Source: Paenibacillus polymyxa M1 (GTDB taxonomy: Bacteria > Bacillota > Bacilli > Paenibacillales > Paenibacillaceae). Taken from it: DNA of 64,000 bases. The notes below the pieces were generated by a model that worked only from the letters and a program-made list of their open reading frames with translations, did no database searches and was not told where the DNA came from. The stretch spans positions 4,542,001-4,606,000 of the forward strand of contig NC_017542.1 of NCBI RefSeq assembly GCF_000237325.1, in the 5' to 3' direction. The position numbers were made by a program, and so were the translations under genes. This document shows positions 7,945 to 20,200 of the stretch, piece after piece. How positions within the stretch are numbered: the stretch's first letter is position 1; each line of letters begins with the position of its first letter.

Positions 7945-8035
7945 CTGGAGAGGTTAAAGGCACGAAAAATAAACCAATTTGTACAGGATTTTATCTCTAA
8001 AAAGCCTAGAGTATTCCCTGTCACAGGTTATTCGC

Positions 8036-8215
8036 GTCTCTGTCCTTTTGCCTGAGAGTTTAAGCAGATGATAATCTGCGGTGCACCTTCGGCGCCCAAT
8101 TAAGGGTCTCTCCAGAGTTCTGTCCGTTTACGGTCCCTGCTTGTTGCTGTAAATCAGCTTAAGCACCTGAGAGTTTTGCCCCTTCGGTCGGAACTTTCGT
8201 TCCATCTCCCGCAAA
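8036..8215 (-). ncRNA. Tandem glycine riboswitch
   Basis: Reading the minus strand, two glycine aptamers lie in series. The first has GCGGGAGA, GACCGAAGGGGCAA and ACTCTCAGG; the second has CTGGAGAGACC, GCGCCGAAGG and ACTCTCAGGCAAAAGGACAGAG. This is the classic cooperative arrangement of the gcvT-type motif. It is followed by an intrinsic terminator and the agcS gene. A stretch of this RNA alone would control expression in response to intracellular glycine. Confidence 0.95.
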
Positions 8216-8244
8216 CATCAACCAGACATATGAAATTTTTATTT

Positions 8245-8274
8245 ATTATACAGAAAACTTTCAGCGTATTACAA
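8245..8274 (-). promoter_or_regulatory. Probable promoter of the riboswitch-agcS transcript
   Basis: On the minus strand TTGTAA (8269-8274) and TATAAT (8245-8250) are separated by 18 bases, about 30 bases before the first aptamer. Confidence 0.55.
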
Positions 8275-8321
8275 GTGAAAAATTTGTGAAGCCCTCTGAC
8301 AAATCAATAGGGTGTCTATAC

Positions 8322-8373
8322 AAAAAGCGGGTACAGCAGATTGCATCCTAAGGATTTTCTCTGCTGTACCCGC
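8322..8373 (-). terminator. Terminator after the GH1 gene
   Basis: Arms GCGGGTACAGCAGA (8327-8340) and TCTGCTGTACCCGC (8360-8373) are perfect complements. On the minus strand the stem is followed by TTTTTG, giving a standard intrinsic terminator 15 bases after the gene. Confidence 0.85.
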
Positions 8374-8388
8374 CAAAACGATATAGAA

Positions 8389-9924
<1,536 letters not shown>

Positions 9925-9925
9925 C

Positions 9926-9940
9926 TAACGGTGACCGTTA
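9926..9940. promoter_or_regulatory. 15-base palindrome, candidate operator for the GH1 gene
   Basis: TAACGGTGACCGTTA is a perfect seven-base inverted repeat around one G. It lies 80 bases upstream of the GH1 start codon in the space shared with the divergent lacI-type gene. Confidence 0.45.
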
Positions 9941-10005
9941 TCCTTTGAAATGCACCGATAGATGCTTTAAAATAGACGTAATGCCCTCATAAGCATCCTA
10001 ATTGT

Positions 10006-10019
10006 TGTAACGCGTTTCA
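10006..10019. promoter_or_regulatory. LacI-type operator or cre-like site
   Basis: TGTAACGCGTTTCA is a near-perfect palindrome (one mismatch) 36 bases upstream of the lacI-type start. It resembles a catabolite-response element in length and arms but has GC, not CG, at its centre, so binding by the adjacent LacI-type protein is as likely as by CcpA. Confidence 0.4.
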
Positions 10020-10055
10020 TGTCAAGTATTTTTTTCTTAGGTGAGGAGAAGCATC

Positions 10056-11027
10056 ATGTCGAATCTTGATCAAATTGCAAAACTGGCGGGCTTTTCCAAA
10101 GCTACGGTATCCAGAGTGTTAAATCAGTCCCCCCATGTAAGCCACGAAACCAGAACTAAAATTTTAAAAATCATGCAGGAATTAGATTATGTTCCTAATC
10201 GGAATGCGATTTCTTTATCCAAGGGCCAAACGCTTCAGATTGGTATCATCACATCAACTATTAATGAAATTGTTCTGGCATTTCTGGACAGCTTTGTAGA
10301 AATCGCAGGACAATATGAATTTCAAACCATTATTTATACTTCGGGAGAAGACAAAAAGAAAGAGCTTCAAGCATTCGAGGATTTAAAAAGAAAAAGAGTC
10401 GATGCGCTGGTCATCATTTCCTGCGTGAATGACACTGATTTTTTGAGTACTTATTGCAAATATGGACCGATCGTGGCATGGCAACGAATGGAGCATACCG
10501 ATATTCGCTCCGTCGCAATGGATCAGTATGAAGGATATATGTTAGCGCTCAAACATTTGATACAAAAAGGCTATACACGTATAGCCAATGCTTTTGGTCG
10601 TCCAAGCAGCATCAATACTCACAGCAGACAACGTGCTTATGAGCAGATCATGAGTGAACACAATCTGCCAGTGTTGCAGCACTGGAACTATTCTTCTATT
10701 TATAACATTCGTGACGGCGAACAGGTTGTGCGCAATTTATTACAGCATCGTGAGGAATTTCCGGAGGCTATTTTGTGTGCAAACGATTATGTAGCAGTGG
10801 GCATTCTCTGCGAAGCGCGCAGACAATTGCTGAAGGTACCAGAAGATCTGGCGATTATTGGGTTTGATAACACGGAGCTGGCGCACACGATGGGAATTAC
10901 AACGGTTCAAAATCCCATAATGGCTCAGGCACAAAATGCTTTTTTCATGCTTTCTCCTCAGCTGATTGGACGCCAGATGGAGCTTCATTCACTGGAGTAC
11001 AGCCTCATTGAGCGTACAACCACTTAA
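10056..11027 (+). CDS. LacI-family transcriptional regulator (beta-glucoside unit)
   Basis: The 323-residue protein has an N-terminal LacI helix-turn-helix (LDQIAKLAGFSKATVSRVLN) and a periplasmic-binding-protein-like sugar domain ending in a dimer region. ATG 10056 is preceded by GTGAGGAG. It lies divergent from the GH1 gene and upstream of licT-bglP, so it most likely represses one or both. It is a clear paralogue of the LacI protein at 36453-37421: they share YGPIVxWQR, MDQYxGYMLALxHL and a C-terminal LxxLExxLxERxTT. The effector is unknown; a phospho-beta-glucoside is a reasonable guess. Confidence 0.9.
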   Translation: MSNLDQIAKLAGFSKATVSRVLNQSPHVSHETRTKILKIMQELDYVPNRNAISLSKGQTLQIGIITSTINEIVLAFLDSFVEIAGQYEFQTIIYTSGEDKKKELQAFEDLKRKRVDALVIISCVNDTDFLSTYCKYGPIVAWQRMEHTDIRSVAMDQYEGYMLALKHLIQKGYTRIANAFGRPSSINTHSRQRAYEQIMSEHNLPVLQHWNYSSIYNIRDGEQVVRNLLQHREEFPEAILCANDYVAVGILCEARRQLLKVPEDLAIIGFDNTELAHTMGITTVQNPIMAQAQNAFFMLSPQLIGRQMELHSLEYSLIERTTT

Positions 11028-11102
11028 GAGCACAGTTGGCTCGCAAACTAGGCAAATGGGCCTTAATATAAAATATTTTTTGTCGAAAGAGAATAAAATA
11101 TG

Positions 11103-11130
11103 TTGAAATCGCTTTTTTTTGTGCTACAAT
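11103..11130 (+). promoter_or_regulatory. Probable licT-bglP promoter
   Basis: TTGAAA (11103-11108) and TACAAT (11125-11130) with a 16-base spacer lie just upstream of the first RAT element. Confidence 0.55.
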
Positions 11131-11144
11131 AGCACTATATCGAA

Positions 11145-11173
11145 GGATTGTGACCGGTGATGCGGGCAATGCC
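11145..11173 (+). promoter_or_regulatory. RAT antiterminator element upstream of licT
   Basis: The 29 bases start GGATTGTGACCGGTGATGCG and end GGCAATGCC, matching the ribonucleic antiterminator hairpin bound by BglG/LicT proteins. Its 3' end overlaps the left arm of the terminator that follows, so the two structures exclude each other. Confidence 0.9.
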
Positions 11174-11231
11174 TGAGTTCAATTGAGTGCTATTGCTAAC
11201 AATAGTATTGAATTGTGCTTGGGCATTTTTT
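11168..11231 (+). terminator. Terminator controlled by LicT, upstream of licT
   Basis: A long imperfect stem starts at AATGCC and closes with GGCATT followed by TTTTTATT. It includes the arms GTTCAAT/ATTGAAT and CTATTG/CAATAG. Overlap with the RAT element makes it the regulated terminator. Confidence 0.85.
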
Positions 11232-11261
11232 ATTGGTAAAGGATGGGAGGGGGGAACTTCA

Positions 11262-12110
11262 ATGATTATTGAGAAGGTGCTCAATAACAACGTCCTGTTG
11301 ACTAAAAACGATAAAGGCAAAGAGGTCATCGTCATGGGAAGAGGTATTTCCTTCAAAAAGGTGGCTGGCGACCCAGTCGATGATCATAAAATAGATAAGA
11401 TTTTCATGTTAAATGAAAACGAGTTCACGGCCAGACTAACTGAGCTGCTGAACGATATTCCCGTGTCTCATCTGGAGGTCGTGAATGAAATCGTGACCCA
11501 TGCAGCAGAAGTGCTGGATACGGAGTTAAGTGATAACATTTATTTAACATTGACCGACCATATTCATTTTGCCATACAGCGGGAAGAAAAAGGATTAGCA
11601 CTCAAAAACGCGATGCTGTATGAAATTAAACGCTTTTACAAAAAAGAATTTGCAGTTGGACTGGATGCTCTGCAAAAAATAGAAAATACGCTCGGTGTAA
11701 AATTGGGCGAAGACGAAGCGGGATTTATTGCATTGCATATGGTGAATGCACGGATCGACGGTAACGAGATGAAGGCTACACTGAAAATGACCGAGATTGT
11801 CCAACACATATTGAACATTATTACGTATCATTATGGGATTGTGCTGGATGAGTCTTCTTTTAGCTATTCGAGATTTTTGACCCATTTGCAATATTTTGCA
11901 ATGCGAGTGATTCGCAAAGAGGTTATTCACAGTGGTGAAGAATTTTTGTACAACCAGGTAAAGCAAACCTATACCGAAGCTTTTGCTTGTACCCAAAAAA
12001 TTAATGAATATCTAGAAAAAACATATGATCAATATTTAAGCAAAGATGAATATGTATATCTAACGATTCACATTCATCGGGTAACTGAGCGTAATAACAT
12101 ATCAGGCTAA
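11262..12110 (+). CDS. licT: BglG/LicT-family transcription antiterminator
   Basis: The 282-residue protein has an N-terminal RNA-binding domain (MIIEKVLNNNVLLTKND, VIVMGRGISF) and two PRD modules with conserved His residues (TDHIHFAI, LHMVNA, YLTIHIHRV) that PTS proteins phosphorylate. It binds RAT hairpins and stops formation of the overlapping terminators when beta-glucosides are present. RAT/terminator pairs lie just before this gene and before the downstream PTS gene, so it controls both itself and bglP. ATG 11262 follows GGGAGGGGGG. The symbol is by family likeness and context. Confidence 0.93.
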   Translation: MIIEKVLNNNVLLTKNDKGKEVIVMGRGISFKKVAGDPVDDHKIDKIFMLNENEFTARLTELLNDIPVSHLEVVNEIVTHAAEVLDTELSDNIYLTLTDHIHFAIQREEKGLALKNAMLYEIKRFYKKEFAVGLDALQKIENTLGVKLGEDEAGFIALHMVNARIDGNEMKATLKMTEIVQHILNIITYHYGIVLDESSFSYSRFLTHLQYFAMRVIRKEVIHSGEEFLYNQVKQTYTEAFACTQKINEYLEKTYDQYLSKDEYVYLTIHIHRVTERNNISG

Positions 12111-12134
12111 AAATTTCATATCCTCATCGTTCAT

Positions 12135-12163
12135 GGATTGTGACTGGTAAGGCAGGCAAAACC
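12135..12163 (+). promoter_or_regulatory. RAT antiterminator element upstream of the PTS gene
   Basis: GGATTGTGACTGGTAAGGCA and the end GGCAAAACC match the first RAT element closely. Its last bases overlap the left arm of the next terminator. Confidence 0.9.
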
Positions 12164-12234
12164 TAAACTGATGGTGAAATCAACGTTCCCTCATAGAAGG
12201 AGTGCGTCGTTTTCACCACGAGTTTAGGTTTTTC
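12159..12234 (+). terminator. LicT-controlled terminator between licT and the PTS gene
   Basis: AAACCTAAACT pairs with AGTTTAGGTTT and TGGTGAAA with TTTCACCA, followed by TTTTTC. The unpaired middle is long, but the two arms are strong. Confidence 0.85.
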
Positions 12235-12323
12235 TTGTTTACAAGGTTATAAAGATGCACGCCGGCGCATCTTAGCAACAGCTGTAAACGGTAAATCCTA
12301 TCAGTAGCAAGAATAACACTTAA

Positions 12324-14192
<1,869 letters not shown>

Positions 14193-14210
14193 CGTTTAAC
14201 TTTCAGACTA

Positions 14211-14243
14211 AAAGAAGCTTTCCTAATGGAAAGCTTCTTTTTT
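14211..14243 (+). terminator. Terminator after bglP
   Basis: AAGAAGCTTTCC pairs with GGAAAGCTTCTT, followed by a T-run, 19 bases after the stop codon. Confidence 0.85.
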
Positions 14244-14326
14244 ATACATCATGAGACAAGTGTTACAGCGAAAAATGGAAATATCATATATTGTAAGTTT
14301 GAGATTGTAAAAAAAGGAGGATTTCT

Positions 14327-14839
14327 GTGAAAAAAGGATATATCGCCGGGTTAAGTGTCATTGTGTTGCTTATCATTGGTATCGCTATTTCAGCTGTAGT
14401 TAAATTTCAAGACCTAGAGCAGGTAGTTCAGCAGAAAGATAAAGAGATCCAAGCGAGCAAAAGCAATTACCCCGAAATATATGACCACTTGAATGCGGTT
14501 ACAATTGATGGTTTTAAACAATTCATTCAGCAGGATCAAAGTGTATTTGTTTATGTTGGCAGACCCAGTTGTGGCGACTGCAACCGATTTGAGCCTAACT
14601 TTAACAAGATGATCGAACAGTATGATCTGGGCTCCAAAATTACGTTTTTGAACGTTCACAAAATTCATAAGGACAAAGCCCAATGGAATAAATTCAAAGC
14701 AGATTACAACGTAAAATACACCCCCACGATTGCAGAATTCAGAAACGGCAAGCTGGTGGATAAAATAGAATGGATGCCGAAAAGAGACCTCAGTACAGAT
14801 GCCGTAAAAGAGTGGCTAACCTTCAAAAAACTCATTTAA
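14327..14839 (+). CDS. Membrane-anchored thioredoxin-like protein
   Basis: The 170-residue protein has an uncleaved N-terminal membrane anchor (GYIAGLSVIVLLIIGIAISAVV), a short coiled linker and a thioredoxin fold with the CGDC redox motif in GRPSCGDCNRFEP and the cis-Pro region KYTPTIAEF. It is thus placed outside the membrane, where it could form, break or shuttle disulfides. AAAAAGGAGG precedes a GTG start at eight bases. It stands alone between terminators; it resembles the small extracytoplasmic thioredoxins linked to bacteriocin or competence functions, but nothing here names a partner. Confidence 0.8.
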   Translation: MKKGYIAGLSVIVLLIIGIAISAVVKFQDLEQVVQQKDKEIQASKSNYPEIYDHLNAVTIDGFKQFIQQDQSVFVYVGRPSCGDCNRFEPNFNKMIEQYDLGSKITFLNVHKIHKDKAQWNKFKADYNVKYTPTIAEFRNGKLVDKIEWMPKRDLSTDAVKEWLTFKKLI

Positions 14840-14889
14840 TAAGCCTCTTTCCTATCCAATTCATTAAGAACAATACGAGTTGTTCATGC

Positions 14890-14930
14890 AAAAAAGGTAT
14901 TCAAGCGAACAACGCATGAATACCTTTTTA
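14890..14930. terminator. Terminator between the thioredoxin-like gene and manC
   Basis: AAAAAGGTATTCA (14891-14903) pairs with TGAATACCTTTTT (14917-14929). A- and T-runs on both sides allow use by both converging genes. From here to 15038 nothing else is visible. Confidence 0.75.
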
Positions 14931-15038
14931 TTGAGCATTTCCAGCCATCAAGCTTGATTAAAAAATAGTTCCTAGCGCTCTTCACTGGCTTCAGATGAAC
15001 CTCGTTCTTACCCGTTCGTTCCTATATTACAGGCACCT

Positions 15039-16400
15039 TTATACAGTACGAGCATCAATCCAATCGGGAAATTCATATCGGATAATATCCGTTTCGGATA
15101 CGATATGTCCGATTTGTGACTCAATGAATTCCAAATCTCCCTCTACGGCTCCTATAAAATGCTTGGTACCAGGTTCTACAACGATGACCATACCGGGGCT
15201 GACGGTCTGTGTCATCCCATTGATACAGACGCTTCCGGTTCCTGAAACGATGGTCCAAACCTCTTTTCGAAACTGATGCTCATGATAGCTGATAAATCTC
15301 CCCTTCGAAATGACAACCCGTTTGGTGACCGTTTGTAACCCGCTTGCTGCTTGTTGATGGGATAAGACCGTTTGCTTACCCCAAAAGCGCTCCTCAAAAC
15401 GCGGCCCAATTTCAATTTCTGCCACCATATCCTTAATTCCTGTTGATGATTGTCGATCCGTAACCAACACGCCATCCGGTCCAGCAACGACAATAATGTC
15501 TGGGACATTCCAGATGCTGACCGGAATCTCCAGTTCATTGATGATATGCGAGTCATGTGATGCTTCTGAAATATATCCGGGACCGCTCAGCTTTGAACTC
15601 ACTTCCCGCACCAACGAATCCCATGTTCCTAAATCTCTCCATTCTCCATGATATGGGAGCACGGAGAGCTTACGAGTGTGTTCTACTACCGCAATATCAA
15701 AGCTGGTTTTAGGCAAGTCTGCGTAATTTGTCGAAAGTGTTTCATAATCGGCTGGTAAACCCATTTGCGTCAGCACATCCAATAAAAATCCGATTCTAAA
15801 AGCAAACACTCCGCAATTCCATAACGCTCCTTCACGGATCAATACTTCGGAGCGAATCAGATCAGGCTTTTCTACAAATGAACTCACTCTATAGTATTCC
15901 TGGTCAGACAAAGGAGATGAAGGCACAATATATCCATATTTGTCCGAGGGCTCAGTTGGAACAGCCCCCATCAATGCGATATGGCTTCCTGATTGCTCTA
16001 ATATCGAAGGAAGCCTGCGCAGATGCTCGAAAAATTCATCCCCCGCATAGCCATCCACCGGCATGACCCCTACGATTTCGTCGCGTGATGCGCCTGCAAC
16101 ATCATGCAAGTAAGCCGTAGCCAGGGAAATAGCCGGAAAGGTATCCCGCTGAGTCGGCTCCTCAATCACCACAGCGTCTCCGCCAATTTGCCCCTGAATC
16201 AGTTCGATCTGAGTTCCACTCGTAGAAAAATAAGCTTGATCTGCCAAATCAGCTTCATCTAACTGTCTCCATATCCGTTGCAGCATACTTTCCGGTCGCT
16301 CGTCATGACGTAGGATGGAAAGAAACTGCTTGGGGCGGTTCACATTGGATAAGGGCCATAGTCGTTTACCCGAACCTCCGGATAATAAAATCATTCGCAA
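15039..16400 (-). CDS. manC: Mannose-1-phosphate guanylyltransferase / mannose-6-phosphate isomerase
   Basis: The bifunctional 453-residue enzyme makes GDP-mannose. The N-terminal nucleotidyltransferase domain has the signature LSGGSGKRLWPLS with NRPKQFL, and FVEKPD further on. The C-terminal cupin (FRKEVWTIVSGTGS, VEPGTKHFIGA) is the mannose-6-phosphate isomerase type. Length matches the type II ManC/AlgA family. A TTG start at 16400 sits eight bases after GGAAGAAGG; an ATG two codons later is the alternative. It begins a run of surface-glycan genes extending to 29137, suggesting mannose-containing exopolysaccharide or wall glycan. Confidence 0.9.
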   Translation of the reverse strand: MRMILLSGGSGKRLWPLSNVNRPKQFLSILRHDERPESMLQRIWRQLDEADLADQAYFSTSGTQIELIQGQIGGDAVVIEEPTQRDTFPAISLATAYLHDVAGASRDEIVGVMPVDGYAGDEFFEHLRRLPSILEQSGSHIALMGAVPTEPSDKYGYIVPSSPLSDQEYYRVSSFVEKPDLIRSEVLIREGALWNCGVFAFRIGFLLDVLTQMGLPADYETLSTNYADLPKTSFDIAVVEHTRKLSVLPYHGEWRDLGTWDSLVREVSSKLSGPGYISEASHDSHIINELEIPVSIWNVPDIIVVAGPDGVLVTDRQSSTGIKDMVAEIEIGPRFEERFWGKQTVLSHQQAASGLQTVTKRVVISKGRFISYHEHQFRKEVWTIVSGTGSVCINGMTQTVSPGMVIVVEPGTKHFIGAVEGDLEFIESQIGHIVSETDIIRYEFPDWIDARTV

Positions 16401-16555
16401 AGATGCAACCTTCTTCCTTTAAATTCATATTTTCCTTACATTATAGGACTGTTTGCTTTTCGTGCTTTTGCCGAATACATAAGTATGTAACATCGTAGAA
16501 CATACATAGTTATGCAATGTTAATTGTATCTTTGTCCGTACAGGAGATGTCTGTC

Positions 16556-17251
16556 ATGCCTACAAAAATACTCATCATTGAAGGTCAAAAAAGTTTGGCT
16601 GATATGATTGCTCTTCATCTTCAAGAGGAAGGCTATCATACCGAACTAATCTATGATTGTAAACTCGCAATTCCTACATTAATGCACTTTAAGCCGGACA
16701 TTATTGTGACCGCGCTAATGTTTTCCGGTAAAGTCGAATGTGAGCTGATCAGCCACATCCGCCAATTTACTACGGTTCCTGTGCTCGTCATCTCTAATAA
16801 CACCCTGCTGAACACAAGAATAAAGGCTCTAGACGACGGAGCGGATGACTTTTTATGCAAGCCCTTCAGTCTGAGAGAGTTAAACGCCCGCATCAAAGCC
16901 TTGCTGCGCCGCAGTGGCAGCAACATGCTCACTGAGACACCAACGATAACCCAAAAGCTTAAAAAGGTAAGAGTCTGGGTGAATGATTACCGTCATAGCC
17001 TGTTGGTCGATGACCAGGAAATCGAAGTTACTCACATCGAATTTTCTATTATAAAAGAGATGTCCTGCAATCCAGGGAAAGTTTTTACCCGTAGCGAATT
17101 GATGGATCGGGTCAAAGGCGGCGATGGCGCTTATCTGGATCGTACCATCGACGTACATATCTCCAGCCTCCGCAAAAAAATTGAACGTGACCCTAAAAAT
17201 CCTCAGCATATCCGTACCGTTTGGGGCAGAGGCTACAAATACGAGATGTAG
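16556..17251 (+). CDS. OmpR-type response regulator lacking the phospho-Asp
   Basis: The 231-residue protein has a receiver domain and a winged-helix DNA-binding domain (RSELMDRV, DRTIDVHISSLRKKIE, VWGRGYKYEM). The receiver is degenerate: the acidic pair is EG (ILIIEGQ), and the position of the phospho-acceptor reads PDIIVTALM where PDxxxxDLM is expected, so Asp is replaced by Ala. The conserved Lys (FLCKPF) remains. It therefore probably works without phosphorylation. ATG 16556 follows AGGAG at eight bases. It is divergent from manC and convergent with the giant glycan gene, and has no adjacent kinase of canonical type. Confidence 0.9.
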   Translation: MPTKILIIEGQKSLADMIALHLQEEGYHTELIYDCKLAIPTLMHFKPDIIVTALMFSGKVECELISHIRQFTTVPVLVISNNTLLNTRIKALDDGADDFLCKPFSLRELNARIKALLRRSGSNMLTETPTITQKLKKVRVWVNDYRHSLLVDDQEIEVTHIEFSIIKEMSCNPGKVFTRSELMDRVKGGDGAYLDRTIDVHISSLRKKIERDPKNPQHIRTVWGRGYKYEM

Positions 17252-17292
17252 CCGTATAGTAACGGTCTGGTTCCCTCTGGGCAGCTTGCTTC

Positions 17293-20200
17293 TTATGGAA
17301 GCTTCCGCTTTGTCCATCGCCGATAAGGAAGAAAACAAGCTGCTCCACCCAATATCCCTATGACAAACAATACCCAGCCAAAACGGTAGGCTGAAGCCAG
17401 AATAATGACAACCTTACCGTTTCCGCTGCCATTCGTTATGAATCCGGTCGTTACTCCATTCACAGACAGACGTGCTCGCTGATTTTCGCTACCCAGCCTG
17501 AACTCCCATAATGGATTGGGTGATTCTGTCTCCCGGATCAGCACCTGCTGATGCATTGGATTATATAGTGTAAAGCTGCGTTCCATGGAATTTTCACGAG
17601 TAGCCTGAATGCTTTCCGAAGCGTGTGGTGCCATAAAAAAGGTTTCCATATCCGTTCCCTCAAACAGCGTAAATTGATCCACTGTAATCATCGCTTGATA
17701 AGGGATGATGGAATATTGCCTCATTTGAAATAAGCCTGATTGCTTCTTGTGCGCATGCGCCAATATCTGAAACTGCATCAAGACGGTTCCTGCTGGAGCC
17801 TTCACTATTTGATCATAATGATTCCATTGCTCCTTATCTCTCTCCTCTACCTCATCAATATAGGAGGTTTGAAGAATCTGGGACGCTTTATTTAAGAAAA
17901 TGACCTTCATGTGCCGACTTCCAATTTGTTCTGATCGCGCATCCAACTGCACCACGTACTCTTGCAGCGGCTCTGCCTTCATTTTTTTGGACGCATAAAT
18001 ATTCCAGTCACAGGAATAGCTAGGTGCGTAACGAATAGACAGTTCTTTGTCCTGGATGGACAGATTCGTCTGACCAGGCCGAATATCTGCTACACATCCA
18101 ACATCCGAGCCCAATGATTCCTTCGTGTCCTGCCCAGGCATTACCGTCACTTCCTGCCCGTCCATTCGATGAATATCTGCAAAATGGCTCAATGACGGCA
18201 CCTGACTGTCCAGGGCAAGGGTTAAGCGATATTTTCCCTTGGTTAAGAATAAATTTTTGAACTCTACTCGGCCATAGTCGTTCAGCAGATCGGGAATTTG
18301 TATGATTTTCTTGGCAAAACCATCCTGATTGGGCACCGTTTCAATAACCTGCTTTTCGGATAATGAGGTAGCGGGTAACCGCTTATATGACTCACCCGTA
18401 CGAATTGTTCTGGTCAGCACCTCTCCAGTCTCTTCATTCTTCCATTTCATTGCTAATGATCCTTCGTATCCGGCAGGTAGATTAGCCAAAATTGCTGTGC
18501 CATAGGTTCCCGTTTTGGTGACTTCCACCTCTCTGCTTAACGTCCCTTTTTGGTAACTGATTCCCCGTCCCATACTAAGTCTTGGTAACGCACGTTCCGT
18601 CTGCACATTCCCTTGGGCATTAAAATCGCTCTCTGCCTCCAAGGTGAAAAAGAGCTTGCCCCGCTTTAATGCCTGCTCCACCGGAAAAGATAACTGATCC
18701 AGTTGATCCACAGGAACAATCGCAAATTGATTGACCGCATTAAAGCCTTGCAGGTTATTAACCGTGACTGGGTTATCTCCTTTTGGAAAAACATGTTCTC
18801 CCAGATCGACCCATTGGAATTGGTTTAATCCCTCATCATGGGTCTTGATGTTAGTCACTCCATCCGGCAGTGTGACTTGCAATTTCCCGCCTGCCTTATT
18901 CATGAACACTCTAGCATATACATGTGAGGTTTGAGGCTGGTCCATCTTTTTATGCATCGTAAACGTGTTAGGCTTACTGTATTGCCCCAAATCACGCAGC
19001 TGAATATCGTGAATCCACCAGTAATTTTTTTGCTGCGGACGCTGGAGGGTTAACAAATCCATTCGCATCCAATAGCTACCAGGTGGTGAAACGTATTCCC
19101 CGTAAAATTTTACACTGTCAAAATTATAGCCCTCTGAAGGTGCCACAACATAGCTGACCCCCAGCTCACGCATTTGCTTATCATAAAACCTCATTTTTAC
19201 ATGCATTTTGTTCGTCCCACGGCCAGAAACGGTGATGTGGAACTGATATGGATTATTTTCCTTGGCTTCTAGCAATCCAGATCTGGCGACCTGCCATATA
19301 TTACTCGGATCTCCCTTCATAATCTCGCCATGCAGAGTCGGCACATCGTTTGATTCCTCTCGGGGGTTAGCCTGCACACTGAACAACTGCGGATTATCAG
19401 GCTTGAAAAAGGTTTCCGTTCTCAGCATAGAGTCAAAATCCAGCACCGTATTCCCTTCAATGCTGCTCATCTGATACGGTGCTACATCCAGCTTCTTACT
19501 GGCAAAGGTGACTGCAATCCCTGCATCCATCTCCATATCAAACGGGAAGTTCCGTATATTTTGGGAGGATAAATACCACAACCAATCGTTGGTTGATGCA
19601 AAAGTTTTGGACCATTTCAAAAAAGCATTGCCATCCTCAATCGCATCAAAAGGCCGCAAGTAATCCTCTGCCGGGAGCTGTGACAACAGCAAGTCATTGA
19701 AGGAGGCTGCCTCCACATAATCCCCCTTGTTGACCGTCTGAATGGTGTTTAGCTCAGGCTTCAACGCGCTGAACAGCACTCCAAAACGGCTGAAATCAAA
19801 ACCAGGCAAATGACTATAGCTCTCCAGCCGGCTAAATCCGTAAGGTGTCACAATTTTACTTGCAAGGATATTCATATAGGGCGGTGCCTGATCAAGATTG
19901 AATATGGAAAATAAGTCGTTCTTATACGTACGTTTCAACCCGGTTTGACCTTCCAGCTGAGACAGGTGGAAATCCTGCCGCTTCTCCTGTCCCTCATATT
20001 CGTCATGGTAGACCAACTGGTTGACCCCAAAAGTAGAGAATAGCCAGCCTAATCGCGAGCTTAATCCGTTGTCCATAACATACTGCAGAAAATTCATATA
20101 GTATGTAATACCGGGATCATTGCCTTCATGATGAAAGATCGTATTTTTAGGAGAAGAGTATACCTGAAAATCTCCAGTCGCCTTCTCAGTTGCCGTCTTT

